A DNA stretch of 64,000 bases from positions 2,294,001 to 2,358,000 of the forward strand of contig NW_026870888.1 of the NCBI RefSeq assembly GCF_033118175.1, in the 5' to 3' direction. The position numbers and the translations under genes are program-made. This DNA is from Dama dama. Taxonomy: Eukaryota; Chordata; Mammalia; Artiodactyla; Cervidae. The first letter of the stretch is position 1; each line of letters begins with the position of its first letter. Under the pieces are notes generated by a model. The model did not search any database. It saw nothing but the letters and a program-made list of their open reading frames with translations, and was not told the origin of the DNA. Below, one piece after another: positions 10,548 through 23,300 of the stretch.

Positions 10548-13500
10548 TCTGGAAGGGCCCTCCCCCTCGTAACTCGAGAATATACCCCAGATTCCTGCCG
10601 CAACTCGAGAAAAACCATGAGACTTCCCCCTCGCCGCGAGATGAGGCCCGATTCCCCTGCACTGCGTGCAGAGCAATTCCGTGTTCCACATCAAACATGA
10701 AAGGAGCCTTGATTTCCTTTATGGCACTCCAGAGAACACCCAAGATCACTGTCTCAAGTCTAGAGGGATCCTGACGTCACTGTAGCAACACGAAAGGGCT
10801 CCATGGACCCCAAATCAACTCGAGATGAGAGATTCGTCCCTGGCTTCGACTCAAGAGGAATACCCACTTTCCACAAGCACGTCAGGAGGAGGCTACTCTC
10901 AGCTACATATATGTGAGAGGGACCCTGAGTTTGTGGCCTCAAGTGGAATGGACACCGAGATGCTCTGACTCGAAGGAAGGCTGGATATCCCTGCAGTGAA
11001 TTGAAAGCAGGCACTTCTTGAATCTCCCACGACGAAGGGATGTCTGAATCCCCTGTGGAGGCCACAGAGAAAGACCTAGTTCTCCACCTCATCGCGACCA
11101 GAGGCCTCACGTCCTTTGAAAACTCGAGAGGTCCGCGGAAATCAATGCTTCCAAAGGAGACGATGCCTGAGTCCTCTTGAAAATGGATAGGAGTCCCAGG
11201 ATCACTGTGGCACTTGGAAAGGGACCCTGGGTCTCTCGCCTCACGTGGAGACGCGTCCCAATGGCCATGCCAAGACTCGAGGGGAATCCCGACGTGTCCC
11301 TCGCACCTAGGCAGAAGTCCTGACGTCCCTGAACAAACACGTGTCTGGAAGGGCCCTCCTCGTCGTATTTCGAGAATATACCCCAGGTTCCGGCCGCAAC
11401 TCGAGAAAAACCATGAGACTTTCCCCTCGCCGCGAGATGAGGCCCGATTCCCCTGCACTGCGTGCAGAGCAATTCCGTGTTCCACATCAAACATGAAAGG
11501 AGCCTTGATTTCCTTGATGGTACTCCAGAGAACACCCAAGATCACTGTCTCAAGCCTAGAGGGATCCTGAGGTCACTGTAGCAACACGAAAGGGCTCCCT
11601 GGACCACAAATCAACTCGAGATGAGAGCCACGTCCCTGGCTTTGACTCAAGACGAATACCCACTTTCCACAAGCACCTCAAGAAGAGGTTTCTCTCAGCT
11701 ACAGGTATGTGAGAGGGACCCTGAGTTTGCGGCCTCATGTGGAATGGACACCGAGATGCTCTGACTCGAAGGAAGGCCGGATATCCGTGCAGTGAATTGA
11801 ATGCAGGCTCGTCTTGCATCTCCCACGACGAAGGGATGTCTGAATCCCCTGTGGAGACCACAGAGAAAGACCTATTTCTCCACCTCATCGCGACCGGAGG
11901 CCTCAAGTCCTTTGAAAACTCGAGAGGTCCGCGGAGATCAATGCTTCCAAAGGAGACGATGCCTGACTCCTCTTGAAAATGGATAGGAGTCCCAGGATCC
12001 CTGTGGCACGTGGAAAGCGACGCTGGGTCTCCCGCCTCACGTGGAGACGCGTCCCAATGGCCATGCCAAGACTCGAGGAGAATCCCGAGGTGTCCCTCGC
12101 ACCTAGGCAGGAGACCTGACGTCGCTGAAGAAACAAGTGTCTGGAAGGGCCCTCCTCGTCGTAACTCGAGAATATACCCCAGGTTCCGGCCGCAACTCGA
12201 GAAAAACCATGAGACTTCCCCCTCGCCGCGAGATGAGGCCCGATTCCCCTGCACTGCGTGCAGAGCAATTCCGTGTTCCACATCAAACATGAAAGGATCC
12301 TTGATTTCCTTAATGGCACTCCAGAGAACACCCAAGATCACTGTCTCAATCTAGAGCGATCCTGAGTTCACTGTAGCAACACGAAAGGGCTCCGTGAACC
12401 CAAATCAACTCGAGATGAGAGCTTCTTCCCTAGCTTCGACTCAAGAGGAATACCCACTTTCCACAAGCACCTCAAGAGGAGGCTTCTCTCAGCTACAGGT
12501 ATGTGAGAGGGACCCTGAGTTTGTGGCCTCAAGTGGAATGGACACCGAGATGCTCTGACTCGAAGGAAGGCCAGATATCCCTGCAGTGAATCGAATGCAG
12601 GCTCGTCTTGCATCACCCACGACGAAGGGATGTCTGAATCCCCTGTGGAGACTACAGAGAAAGACCTAGTTCTCCGCCTCATCGCGATCGGAGGCCTCAC
12701 GTCCTTTGAAAACTGAGAGGTCCGCGGAGATCAATGCTTCCAAAGGAGACGATGCCTAACTCCTCTTGAAAATGGATAGGAGTCCCAGGATCCCTGTGGC
12801 CCGTGGAAAGGGACCCTGGGTCTCCCGCCTCACGTGGAGACGTGTCCCAATGGCCATGCCAAGACTCGAGGAGAATCCCTAGGTGTCCCTCACACCCAGG
12901 CAGGAGTCCTGACATCGCTGAATAAACACGTGTCTGGAAAGGCCCTTCTGGTCGTAACTCGAGAATGTACCCCAGGATCCGGCCGCAACTCGAGAAAAAC
13001 AATGAGACTTCCCCCTCGCCGCGCGATGAGGCCCGATTCCCTTGCACTGCGTGCAGAGCAATTCCGTGTTCCAAATTAAACATGAAAGGAGCCTTGATTT
13101 CCTTGATGGCACTCCAGAGAAAACCCAAAATCACTGTGTCAAGTCTAGAGGGATTCTGAGGTCACTGTAGCAACACGAAAGGGCTCCGTGGACCCCAAAT
13201 CAACTCGAGATGAGAGCTTTGTCCCTGGCTTCGACTCAAGAGGAATACCCACTTTCCACAAGCACCTCAAGAGGAGGCTTCTCTCAGCTACAGGTATGTG
13301 AGAAGGACCCTGAGTTTGTGGCCTCAAGTGGAATGGACACCGAGATGCTCTGACTCGAAGGAAGGCTGGATATCCCTGCAGTGAATTGAATGCAGGCTCG
13401 TCTTGCATCTCCCACGACGAAGGGATGTCTGAATCCCCTGTGGAGACCAAGGAGAAAGACCTAGTTCTCCGCCTCATCGGGACCGGAGGCCTCACGTCCT

Positions 13501-14735
13501 TTGAAAACTCGAGAGGTCCGCGGAGATCAATGCTTCCAAAGGAGACGATGCCTGACTCCTCTTGAAAATGGATAGGAGTCCCAGGATCCCTGTGGCACGT
13601 GAAAAGGGACCCTGGGTCTCCCGCCTCACGTGGAGACGCGTCCCAATGGCCATGCCAAAACTCGAGGAGAATCCCGAGGAGTCCCTCGCACCCAGGCAGG
13701 AGTCCTGACGTCGCTGAATAAACACGTGTCTGGAAAGGCTCTTCTGGCCGGAAGTCGAGAAAGTAGCCCAGGTTGCGGCCGCAACTCGAGAAAAACCATG
13801 AGACTTCCCCCTCGCCGCGAGATGAGGCCCGATTCCCCTGCACTGCGTGCACAGCAATTCCGTGTTCCACATCAAACCTGAAAGGAGCCTTGATTTCCTT
13901 GATGGCACTCCAGAGAAGACCCAAGATCACTGTCTCATGTCTAGAGGGATACTGAGGTCACTGTAGCAACACGAAAGGGCTCCGTGGACCCCAAATCAAC
14001 TCGAGATGAGAGCTTCGTCCCTGGCTTCGACTCAAGAGGAATATCCACTTTCCACAAGCACCTCAAGAGGAGGCTTCTCTCAGCTACAGGTATGTGAGAG
14101 GGACCCTGAGTTTGTGGCCTCAAGTGGAATGGACACCGAGATGCTCCGACTCGAAGGAAGGCCGGATATCCCTGCAGTGAATTGAATGCAGGCCTCTTTT
14201 GCATCTCCCACGACGAAGGGATGTCTGAATCCCCTGTGGAGACCACAGAGAAAGACCTAGTTCTCCGCCTCATCGCGATCGGAGGCCTCACGTCCTTTGA
14301 AAACTCGAGAGGTCCGCGGAGATCAATGCTTCCAAAGGAGACCAAGCCTGACTCCTCTTGAAAATGGATAGGAGTCCCAGGATCCCTGTGGCACGTGGAA
14401 AGTGACCCTCGGTCTCCCGCCTCACGTGGAGACGCGTCCCAATCGCCATGCCAAGACTCGAGGAGAATCCCGAGGTGTCCCTCGCACCTAGGCAGGAGTC
14501 CTGACGTCACTGAACAAACACGTGTCTGGAAGGGCCCTCCCCGTCGTAACTCGAGAATATACCCCAGCTTCCGACCGCAACTCGAGCAAAACCATGAGAC
14601 TTCCCCTTCGCCGCGAGATGAGGCCCGATTCCTCTGCACTGCGTGCAGAGCAATTCCGTGTTCCACATCAAACATGAAAGGAGCCTTGATTTCCTTGATG
14701 GCACTCCAGAGAACACCCAAGATCACAGTCTCATG

Positions 14736-17120
14736 TCTAGACGGATACTGAGGTCACTGTAGCAACACGAAAGGGCTCCGTGGACCCCAAATCAACTCGA
14801 GATGAGAGCTTCGTCCCTGGCTTCGACTCAAGAGGAATACCCACTTTCCACAAGCACCTCAGGAGGAGGCTTCTCTCAGCTACAGGTATGTGAGAGGGAC
14901 CCTGAGTTTGTGGCCTCAAGTAGAATGGACACCGAGATGCTCTGAATCGAAGGAAGGCCGGATATCCCTGCAGTGAATTGAATACAGGCTCGTCTTGCAT
15001 CTCCCTCGACGAAGGGATGTCTGAATCCCCTGTGGAGACCAAGGAGAAAGACCTAGTTCTCCGCCTCATCGCGACCGGAGGCCTCACGTCCTTTGAAAAC
15101 TCGAGAGGTCCAAGGAGATCAATGCTTCCAAAGGAGACGATGCCTGACTCCTCTTGAAAATGGATAGGAGTCCCAGGATCCCTGTGGCACGTGGAAATGG
15201 ACCCTGGGTCTCCCGCCTCACGTGGAGACGCGTCCCAATGGCCATGCCAAGACTCGAGGAGAATCCCGAGGTGTCCCTCGCACCTAGGCAGGTGTCCTGA
15301 CGTCGCTGAAAAACACGTGTCTGAAAGGGCCCTCCCCGTCGTAACTCGAGAATATACCCCAGGTTCCGGCCGCAACTCGAGAAAAACCATGAGACTTCCC
15401 CCTCGCCGCGAGATGAGGCCCGATTCCCCTGCACTGTGTGCAGAGCAATTCCGTGTTCCACATCAAACAGGAAAGGAGCCTTGATTTCCTTGATGGCACT
15501 GCAGAGAACACCCAAGATCACTGTCTCATGTGTAGAGGGATACTGAGGTCACTCTAGCAACACGAAAGGGCTCCGTGGACACCAAATCAACTCGAGATGA
15601 GAGCTTCTTCCCTGGCTTCGACTCAAGAGGAATACCCACTTTCCACAAGCACCTCAAGAGGAGGCTTCTCTCAGCTACAGGTATGTGAGAGGGACCCTGC
15701 GTTTGTGGCCTCAAGTGGAATGGACACCGAGATGCTCTGACTCGAAGGAAGGCCCGATATCCCTGCAGTGAATTGAATGCAGGCCTCTTTTGCATCTCCC
15801 ACGAAGAAGGGATGTCTGAATCCCCTGTGGAGACCACAGAGAAAGACCTAGTTCTCCGCCTCTTCACGATCGGACGCCTCAAGTCCTTTGAAAACTCGCG
15901 AGGTCCGCGGAGATCAATGCTTCCAAAGGAGACGATGACTGACTCCTCTTGAAAATGGATAGGAGTCCCAGGATCCCTGTGGCACGTGGAAAGGGACCCT
16001 GGGTCTCCCGCCTCACGTGGAGATGCGTCCCAATGGCCATGCCAAGACTCGAGGAGAATCCCGAGGTGTCCCTCGCACCCAGGCAGGAGTCCTGACATCG
16101 CTGAATAAACACGTGTCTGGAAAGGCCCTTCAGGTCGTAACTCGAGAATGTACCCCAGGTTCTGGCCGCAACTCGAGAAAAACAATGAGACTTCCCCCTC
16201 GCCGCGAGATGAGGCCCGATTCCCCTGCACTGCGTGCAGAGCAATTCCGTGTTCCAAATCACACATGAAAGGAGCCTTGATTTCCTTGATGGCACTCCAG
16301 AGAACACCCAAGATCACTGTCTCAAGTCTAGAGGGATTCTGAGGTCACTGTAGCAACACGAAAGGACTCCGTGGACCCCAAATCAACTCGAGATGAGAGC
16401 TTCGTCCCTGGCTTCGACTCAAGAGGAATACCCACTTTCCACAAGCACCTCAAGAGGAGGCTTCTCTCAGCTACAGGTATGTGAGAGGGACCCTGAGTTT
16501 GTGGCCTCAAGTGGAATGGACACCGAGATGCTCTGACTCGAAGGAAGGCCGGATATCCCTGCAGTGAATTGAATGCAGGCCTCTTTTGCATCTCCCACGA
16601 CGAAGGGATGTCTGAATCCCCTGTGGAGACCACAGAGAAAGACCTAGTTATCCGCCTCATCGCGATCGGAGGACTCACGTCCATTGAAAACTCGAGAGGT
16701 CCAAGGAGATCAATGCTTCCAAAAGAGACGATGCCTGACTCCTCTTGAAAATGGATAGGAGTCCCAGGATCCCTGGGGCACGTGAAAACGCACCCTGGGT
16801 CTCCCGCCTCACGTGGAGACGCGTCCAAATGGCCATGCCAAGACTCGAGGAGAATCCCGAGTTGCCCCTCGCACCTAGGCAGGAGTCCTGACGTCGCTGA
16901 ACAAACACGTGTCTGGAAGGGCCCTTCCGGTCGTAACTCGAGAGTGTACCCCAGGTTCCGGCCGCAACTCGAGAAAAACAATGAGACTTCCCCCTCGCCG
17001 CGAGATGAGGCCCGATTCCCCTGCACTGTGTGCAGAGCAATTCCGTGTTCCACATCAAACAGGAAAGGAGCCTTGATTTCCTTGATGGCACTCCAGAGAA
17101 CACCCAATCACTGTCTCATT
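14736..17120. repeat. Three-monomer block paralogous to 20,301-22,686
   Basis: Monomers at 14736, 15531 and 16327 match those at 20301, 21096 and 21892 in order, at an offset of 5,565 bp (seven monomers). Shared private states include AAGTAGAATGG with CTGAATCGAAGG in the first pair, CGATCGGACGCCTC in the second, and GGACTCACGTCC with GGGGCACG in the third. The copies differ by scattered substitutions, so this duplication is older than the 3,182-bp tetramer duplication that later copied the downstream block. Confidence 0.65.
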
Positions 17121-20100
17121 TCTAGAGGGATACTGAGGTCACTCTAACAACACGAAAGGGCTCTGTGGACACCAAATCAACTCGAGATGAGAGCTTCTTC
17201 CCTGGCTTCGACTCAAGAGGAATACCCACTTTCCACAAGCACCTCAAGAGGAGGCTTCTCTCAGCTACAGGTATGTGAGAGGGACCCTGAGTTTGTGGCC
17301 TCAAGTGGAATGGACACCGATATGCTCTGACTCGAAGGAAGTCCGGATATCCCTGCAGTGAATTGAATGCAGGCTCGTCTTGCATCTCCCACGACGAAGG
17401 GATGTCTGAATCCCCTGTGGAGACCACAGAGAAAGACCTTGTTCTCCGCCTCATCGCGACTGGAGGTCTCCCGTCCTTTGAAAACTCGAGAGGTCCGCGG
17501 AGAACAAGGCTTCCAAAGGAGACGATGCCTGACTCCTCTTGAAAATGGATAGGAGTCCCAGGATCCCTGTGGCACGTGGAAAGGGACCCTGGGTCTCCCG
17601 CCTCACGTGGAGATGCGTCCCAATGGCCATGCCAAGACTCGAGGAGAATCCCGAAGTGTCCCTCGCACCTAGGCAGGAGTCCTGACGTCGCTGAACAAAC
17701 ACGTGTCTGGAAGGGCCCTCCCCGTCGTAACTTGAGGATATACCCCAGGTTCCGGCCGCAACTCGAGAAAAACCATTAGACTTCCCCCTCGCCGCGAGAT
17801 GAGGCCCGATTCCCCTGCACTGCGTGCAGAGCAATTCCGTGTTCCAAATCAAACATGAAAGGAGTCTTGATTTCTTTGATGGCACTCCAGAGAAAACCCA
17901 AGATCACTGTCTCAAGTCTAGAGGGATACTGAGGTCACTGTAGCAACACGAAAGGGCTCCGTGGACCCCAAATCAACTCGAGATGAGAGCTTCGGCCCTG
18001 GCTTCGACTCAAGAGGAATACCCACTTTCCACAAGCACCTCAAGAGGAGGCTTCTCTCAGCTACAGGTATGTGAGAGGGACCCTGAGTTTGTGGCCTCAA
18101 GTGGAATGGACACCGAGATGCTCTGACTCGAAGGAAGGCCGGATATCCCTGCAGTGAATTGAATGCAGGCTCGTCTTGCAATCCCCACGCGAAGGGATGT
18201 CTGAATCCCCTCTGGAGACAACAGAGAAAGACCTAGTTCTCCGCCTCATCGCGACCGGAGGCCTCACGTCCTTTGAAAACTCGATAGGTCCGCGGAGATC
18301 AATGCTTCCAAAGGAGACGATGCCTGACTCCTCTTGAAAATGGATAGGAGTCCCAGGATCCCTGTGGCACGTGGAAATGGACCCTGGGTCTCCCGCCTCA
18401 CGTGGAGATGCGTCCCAATGGCCATGCCAAGACTCGAGGAGAATCCCGAAGTGTCCCTCGCACCTAGGCAGGAGTCCTGACGTCGCTGAAAAACACGTGT
18501 CTGGAAGGGCCCTCCCCGTCGTAACTCCAGAATATACCCCAGGTTCCGGCCGGAACTCGAGATAAACCATGAGAATTCCCCCTCGCCGCGAGATGAGGCC
18601 CGATTCCCCTGCACTGTGTGCAGAGCAATTCCGTGTTCCACATCAAACAGGAAAGGAGCCTTGATTTCCTTGATGGCACTCCAGAGAACACCCAAGATCA
18701 CTGTCTCATGTCTAGAGGGATACTGAGGTCACTGTAGCAACACGAAAGTTCTCCGTGGACCCCAAATCAACTCGAGATGCGAGCTTCGTCCCTGGCTTCG
18801 ACTCAAGAGGAATACCCACTTTCCACAAGCACCTCAAGAGGAGGCTTCTCTCAGCTACAGGTATGTGAGAGGGACCCTGAGTTTGTGGCCTTAAGTGGAA
18901 TGGACACCAAGATGCTCTGACTCGAAGGAAGGCCGATAACCCTGCAGTGAATTGAATGCAGGCTCTTCTTGCATCTCCCACGACGAAGGGATGTCTGAAT
19001 CCACTGTGGAGACCACTGAGAGAGACCTAGTTCTCCGCCTCATTGCGACCGGAGGCCTCAAGTCCTTTGAAAACTCGAGAGGTCCGCGGAGATCAATGCT
19101 TCCAAAGGAGACGATGCCTGACTCCTCTTGAAAATGTATAGGAGTCCCAGGATCCCTGTGGCACGTGGAAAGGGACCCTGGGTCTCCCGCCTCACGTGCA
19201 GACGCGTCCAAATGTCCATGCCAAGACTCGAGGAGGATCCCGAGGTGTCCCTCGCACCTATGCAGGAGTCCTGACATCGCTGAACAAACACGTGTCTGGA
19301 AGGGCCCTTCCGGTCGTAACTCGAGAGTGTACCCCAGGTTCCGGCCACAACTCGAGAAAAACAATGAGACTTCCCCCTCGCCGCGAGATGAGGCTCGATT
19401 CCCCTGCACTGCGTGCAGAGCAACTCCGTGTTCCAAATCACACATGAAAGGAGCCTTGATTTCCTTGATGGCACTCCAGAGAACACCCAAGATCACTGTC
19501 TCAAGTCTAGAGGGATCCTGAGGTCACTGTAGCAACACGAAAGGGCTCCGTGGACCCCAAATCAACTCGAGATGAGAGCTTCGTCCCTGGCTTCGACTCA
19601 AGAGGAATACCCACTTTCCACAAGCACCTCAAGAGGAGGCTTCTCTCAGCTACAGGTATGTGAGAGGGACCCTGAGTTTGTGGCCTCAAGTGGAATGGAC
19701 ACCGATATGCTCTGACTCGAAGGAAGTCCGGATATCCCTGCAGTGAATTGAATGCAGGCTCGTCTTGCATCTCCCACGACGAAGGGATGTCTGAATCCCC
19801 TGTGGAGACCACAGAGAAAGACCTTGTTCTCCGCCTCATCGCGACTGGAGGTCTCCCGTCCTTTGAAAATTCGAGAGGTCCGCGGAGAACAAGGCTTCCA
19901 AAGGAGACGATGCCTGACTCCTCTTGAAAATGGATAGGAGTCCCAGGATCCCTGTGGCACGTGGAAATGGACCCTGGGTCTCCCGCCTCACGTGGAGACG
20001 CGTCCCAATGGCCATGCCAAGACTCGAGGAGAATCCCGAGGTGTCCCTCGCACCTAGGCAGGAGTCCTAACGTCGCTGAAAAACACGTGTCTGGAAGGGC

Positions 20101-20300
20101 CCTCCCCGTCGTAACTTGAGGATATACCCCAGGTTCCGGCCGCAACTCGAGAAAAACCATGAGACTTCCCCCTCGCCGCGAGATGAGGCCCGATTCCCCT
20201 GCACTGCGTGCAGAGCAATTCCGTGTTCCAAATCAAACATGAAAGGAGTCTTGATTTCTTTGATGGCACTCCAGGGAAAACCCAAGATCACTGTCTCAAG
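17121..20300. repeat. Block bounded by two related monomers (offset 2,385 bp)
   Basis: The monomers at 17121 and 19506 share rare states over at least 450 bases: CGATATGCTCTG, GAAGTCCGG, GGTCTCCCGTCC, AGAACAAGGC and, further on, AACTTGAGGATATACC. The two monomers between them (17917 and 18711) do not have these. An offset of three monomers suggests a trimer-length exchange, later patched by conversion. The copy at 19506 has lost two bases of GAACAAACACG, reading GAAAAACACG near 20,078, so the second half has a partly different source. Confidence 0.6.
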
Positions 20301-23300
20301 TCTAGAGGGATACTGAGGTCACTGTAGCAACACGAAAGGGCTCCGTGGACCCCAAATCACCTCGAGATGAGAGCTTCGTTCCTGGCTTCCACTCAAGAGG
20401 AATACCCACTTTCCACAAGCACCTCAAGAGGAGGCTTCTCTCAGCTACAGGTATGTGAGAGGGACCCTGAGTTTGTGGCCTCAAGTAGAATGGACACCGA
20501 GATGCTCTGAATCGAAGGAAGGCCGGATATCCCTGCAGTGAATTGAATGCAGGCTCGTCTTGCATCTCCCTCGACGAAGGGATGTCTGAATCCCCTGTGG
20601 AGACCAAGGAGAAAGACCTAGTTCTCCGCCTCATCGCGACCGGAGGCCTCACGTCCTTTGAAAACTCGAGAGGTCCAAGGAGATCAATGCTTCCAAAGGA
20701 GACGATGCCTGACTCCTCTTGAAAATGGATAGGAGTCCCAGGATCCCTGTGGCACGTGGAAATGGACCCTGGGTCTCCCGCCTCACGTGGAGACACGTCC
20801 CAATGGCCATGCCAAGACTCGAGGAAAATCCCGAGGTGTCCCTCGCACCTAGGCAGGAGTCCTGACGTCGCTGAAAAACACGTGTCTGGAAGGGCCCTCC
20901 CCGTCGTAACTCGAGAATATACCCCAGGTTCCGGCCGCAACTCGAGAAAAACCATGAGACTTCCCCCTCGCCGCGAGATGAGGCCCGATTCCCCTGCACT
21001 GTGTGCAGAGCAATTTCGTGTTCCACATCAAACAGGAAAGGAGCCTTGATTTCCTTGATGGCACGCCAGAGGACACCCAAGATCACTGTCTCATGTCTAG
21101 AGGGATACTGAGGTCACTCTAACAACACGAAAGGGCTCCGTGGACACCAAATCAACTCGAGATGAGAGCTTCTTCCCTGGCTTCGACTCAAGAGGAATAC
21201 CCACTTTCCACAAGCACCTCAAGAGGAGGCTTCTCTCAGCTACAGGTATGTGAGAGGGACCCTGAGTTTGTGGCCTCAAGTGGAATTGACACCGAGATGC
21301 TCTGACTCGAAGGAAGGCCGGATATCCTTGCAGTGAATTGAATGCAGGCCTCTTTTGCATCTCCCACGAAGAAGGGATGTCTGAATCCCCTGTGGAGACC
21401 ACAGAGAAAGACCTAGTTCTCCGCCTCTTCGCGATCGGACGCCTCACGTCCTTTGAAAACTCGCGAGGTCCGCGGAGATCAATGCTTCCAAAGGAGACGA
21501 TGCCTGACTCCTCTTGAAAATGGATAGGAGTCCCAGGATCCTTGTGGCACGTGAACAGGGACCCTGGGTCTCCCGCCTCACGTGGAGATGCGTCCCAATG
21601 GCCATGCCAAGACTCGAGGAGAATCCCGAGGTGTCCCCACGCACCCAGGCAGGAGTCCTGACATCGCTGAATAAACACGTGTCTGAAAGGCCCTTCTGGT
21701 CGTAACTCGAGAATGTACCCCAGGTTCCGGCCGCAACTCGAGAAAAACAATGAGACTTCCCCCTCGCCGCGAGATGAGGCCCGATTCGCCTGCACTGCGT
21801 GCAGAGCAATTCCGTGTTCCACATCAAACATGAAAGGAGCCTTGATTTACTTGATGGTACTCCAGAGAACACCCAAGATCACTGTCTCATGTCTAGAGGT
21901 ATACTGAGGTCACTGTAGCAACACGAAAGGGCTCCGTGGACCCCAAATCAACTCGAGATGAGAGCTTCTTCCCTGGCTTCGACTCAAGAGGAATACCACT
22001 TTCCACAAGCACCTCAAGAGGAGGCTTCTCTCAGCTACAGGTATGTGAGAGGGACCCTGAGTTTGTGGCCTCAAGTGGAATGGACACCGAGATGCTCTGA
22101 CTCGAAGGAAGGCCGGATATCCCTGCAGTGAATTGAATGCAGGCCTCTTTTGCATCTCCCACGACGAAGGGATGTCTGAATCCCCTGTGGAGACCACAGA
22201 GAAAGACCTAGTTATCCGCCTCATCGCGATCGGAGGACTCACGTCCATTGAAAACTCGAGAGGTCCGAGGAGATCAATGCTTCCAAAAGAGACGATGCCT
22301 GACTCCTCTTGAAAATGGATAGGAGTCCCAGGATCCCTGGGGCACGAGAAAACGCACCCTGGGACTCCCGCCTCACGTGGAGACGCGTCCAAATGGCCAT
22401 GCCAAGACTCGAGGAGAATCCCGAGTTGCCCCTCGCACCTAGGCAGGAGTCCTGACGTCGCTGAACAAACACGTGTCTGGAAGGGCCCTTCCGGTCGTAA
22501 CTCGAGAGTGTACCCCAGGTTCCAGCCGCAACTCGAGAAAAACAATGAGACTTTCCCCTCGCCGCGAGATGAGGCCCGATTCCCCTGCACTGTGTGCAGA
22601 GCAATTCCGTGTTCCACATCAAACAGGAAAGGAGGCTTGAATTCCTTGATGGCACTCCAGAGAACACCCAAGATCACTGTCTCATGTCTAGAGGGATACT
22701 GAGGTCACTCTAACAACACGAAAGGGCTCCGTGGACACCAAATCAACTCGAGATGAGAGCTTCTTCCCTGGCTTCGACTCAAGAGGAATACCCACTTTCC
22801 ACAAGCACCTCAAGAGGAGGCTTCTCTCAGCTACAGGTATGTGAGAGGGACCCTGAGTTTGTGGCCTCAAGTGGAATGGACACCGAGATGCTCTGACTCG
22901 AAGGAAGGCCGGATATCCCTGCAATGAATTGAATGCAGGCCTCTTTTGCATCTCCCACGAAGAAGGGATGTCTGAATCCCCTGTGGAGACCACAGAGAAA
23001 GACCTAGTTCTCCGCCTCTTCGCGATCGGAGGCCTCACGTCCTTTGAAAACTCGCGAGGTCCGCGGAGATCAATGCTTCCAAAGGAGACGATGACTGACT
23101 CCTCTTGAAAATGGATAGGAGTCCCAGGATCCCTGTGGCACGTGGAACGGGACCCTGGGTCTCCCGCCTCACGTGGAGATGCGTCCCAATGGCCATGCCA
23201 AGACTCGAGGAGAATCCCGAAGTGTCCCTCGCACCTAGGCAGGAGTCCTGACGTCGCTGAACAAACACGTGTCAAGAAGGGCCCTCCCCGTCGAAACTCG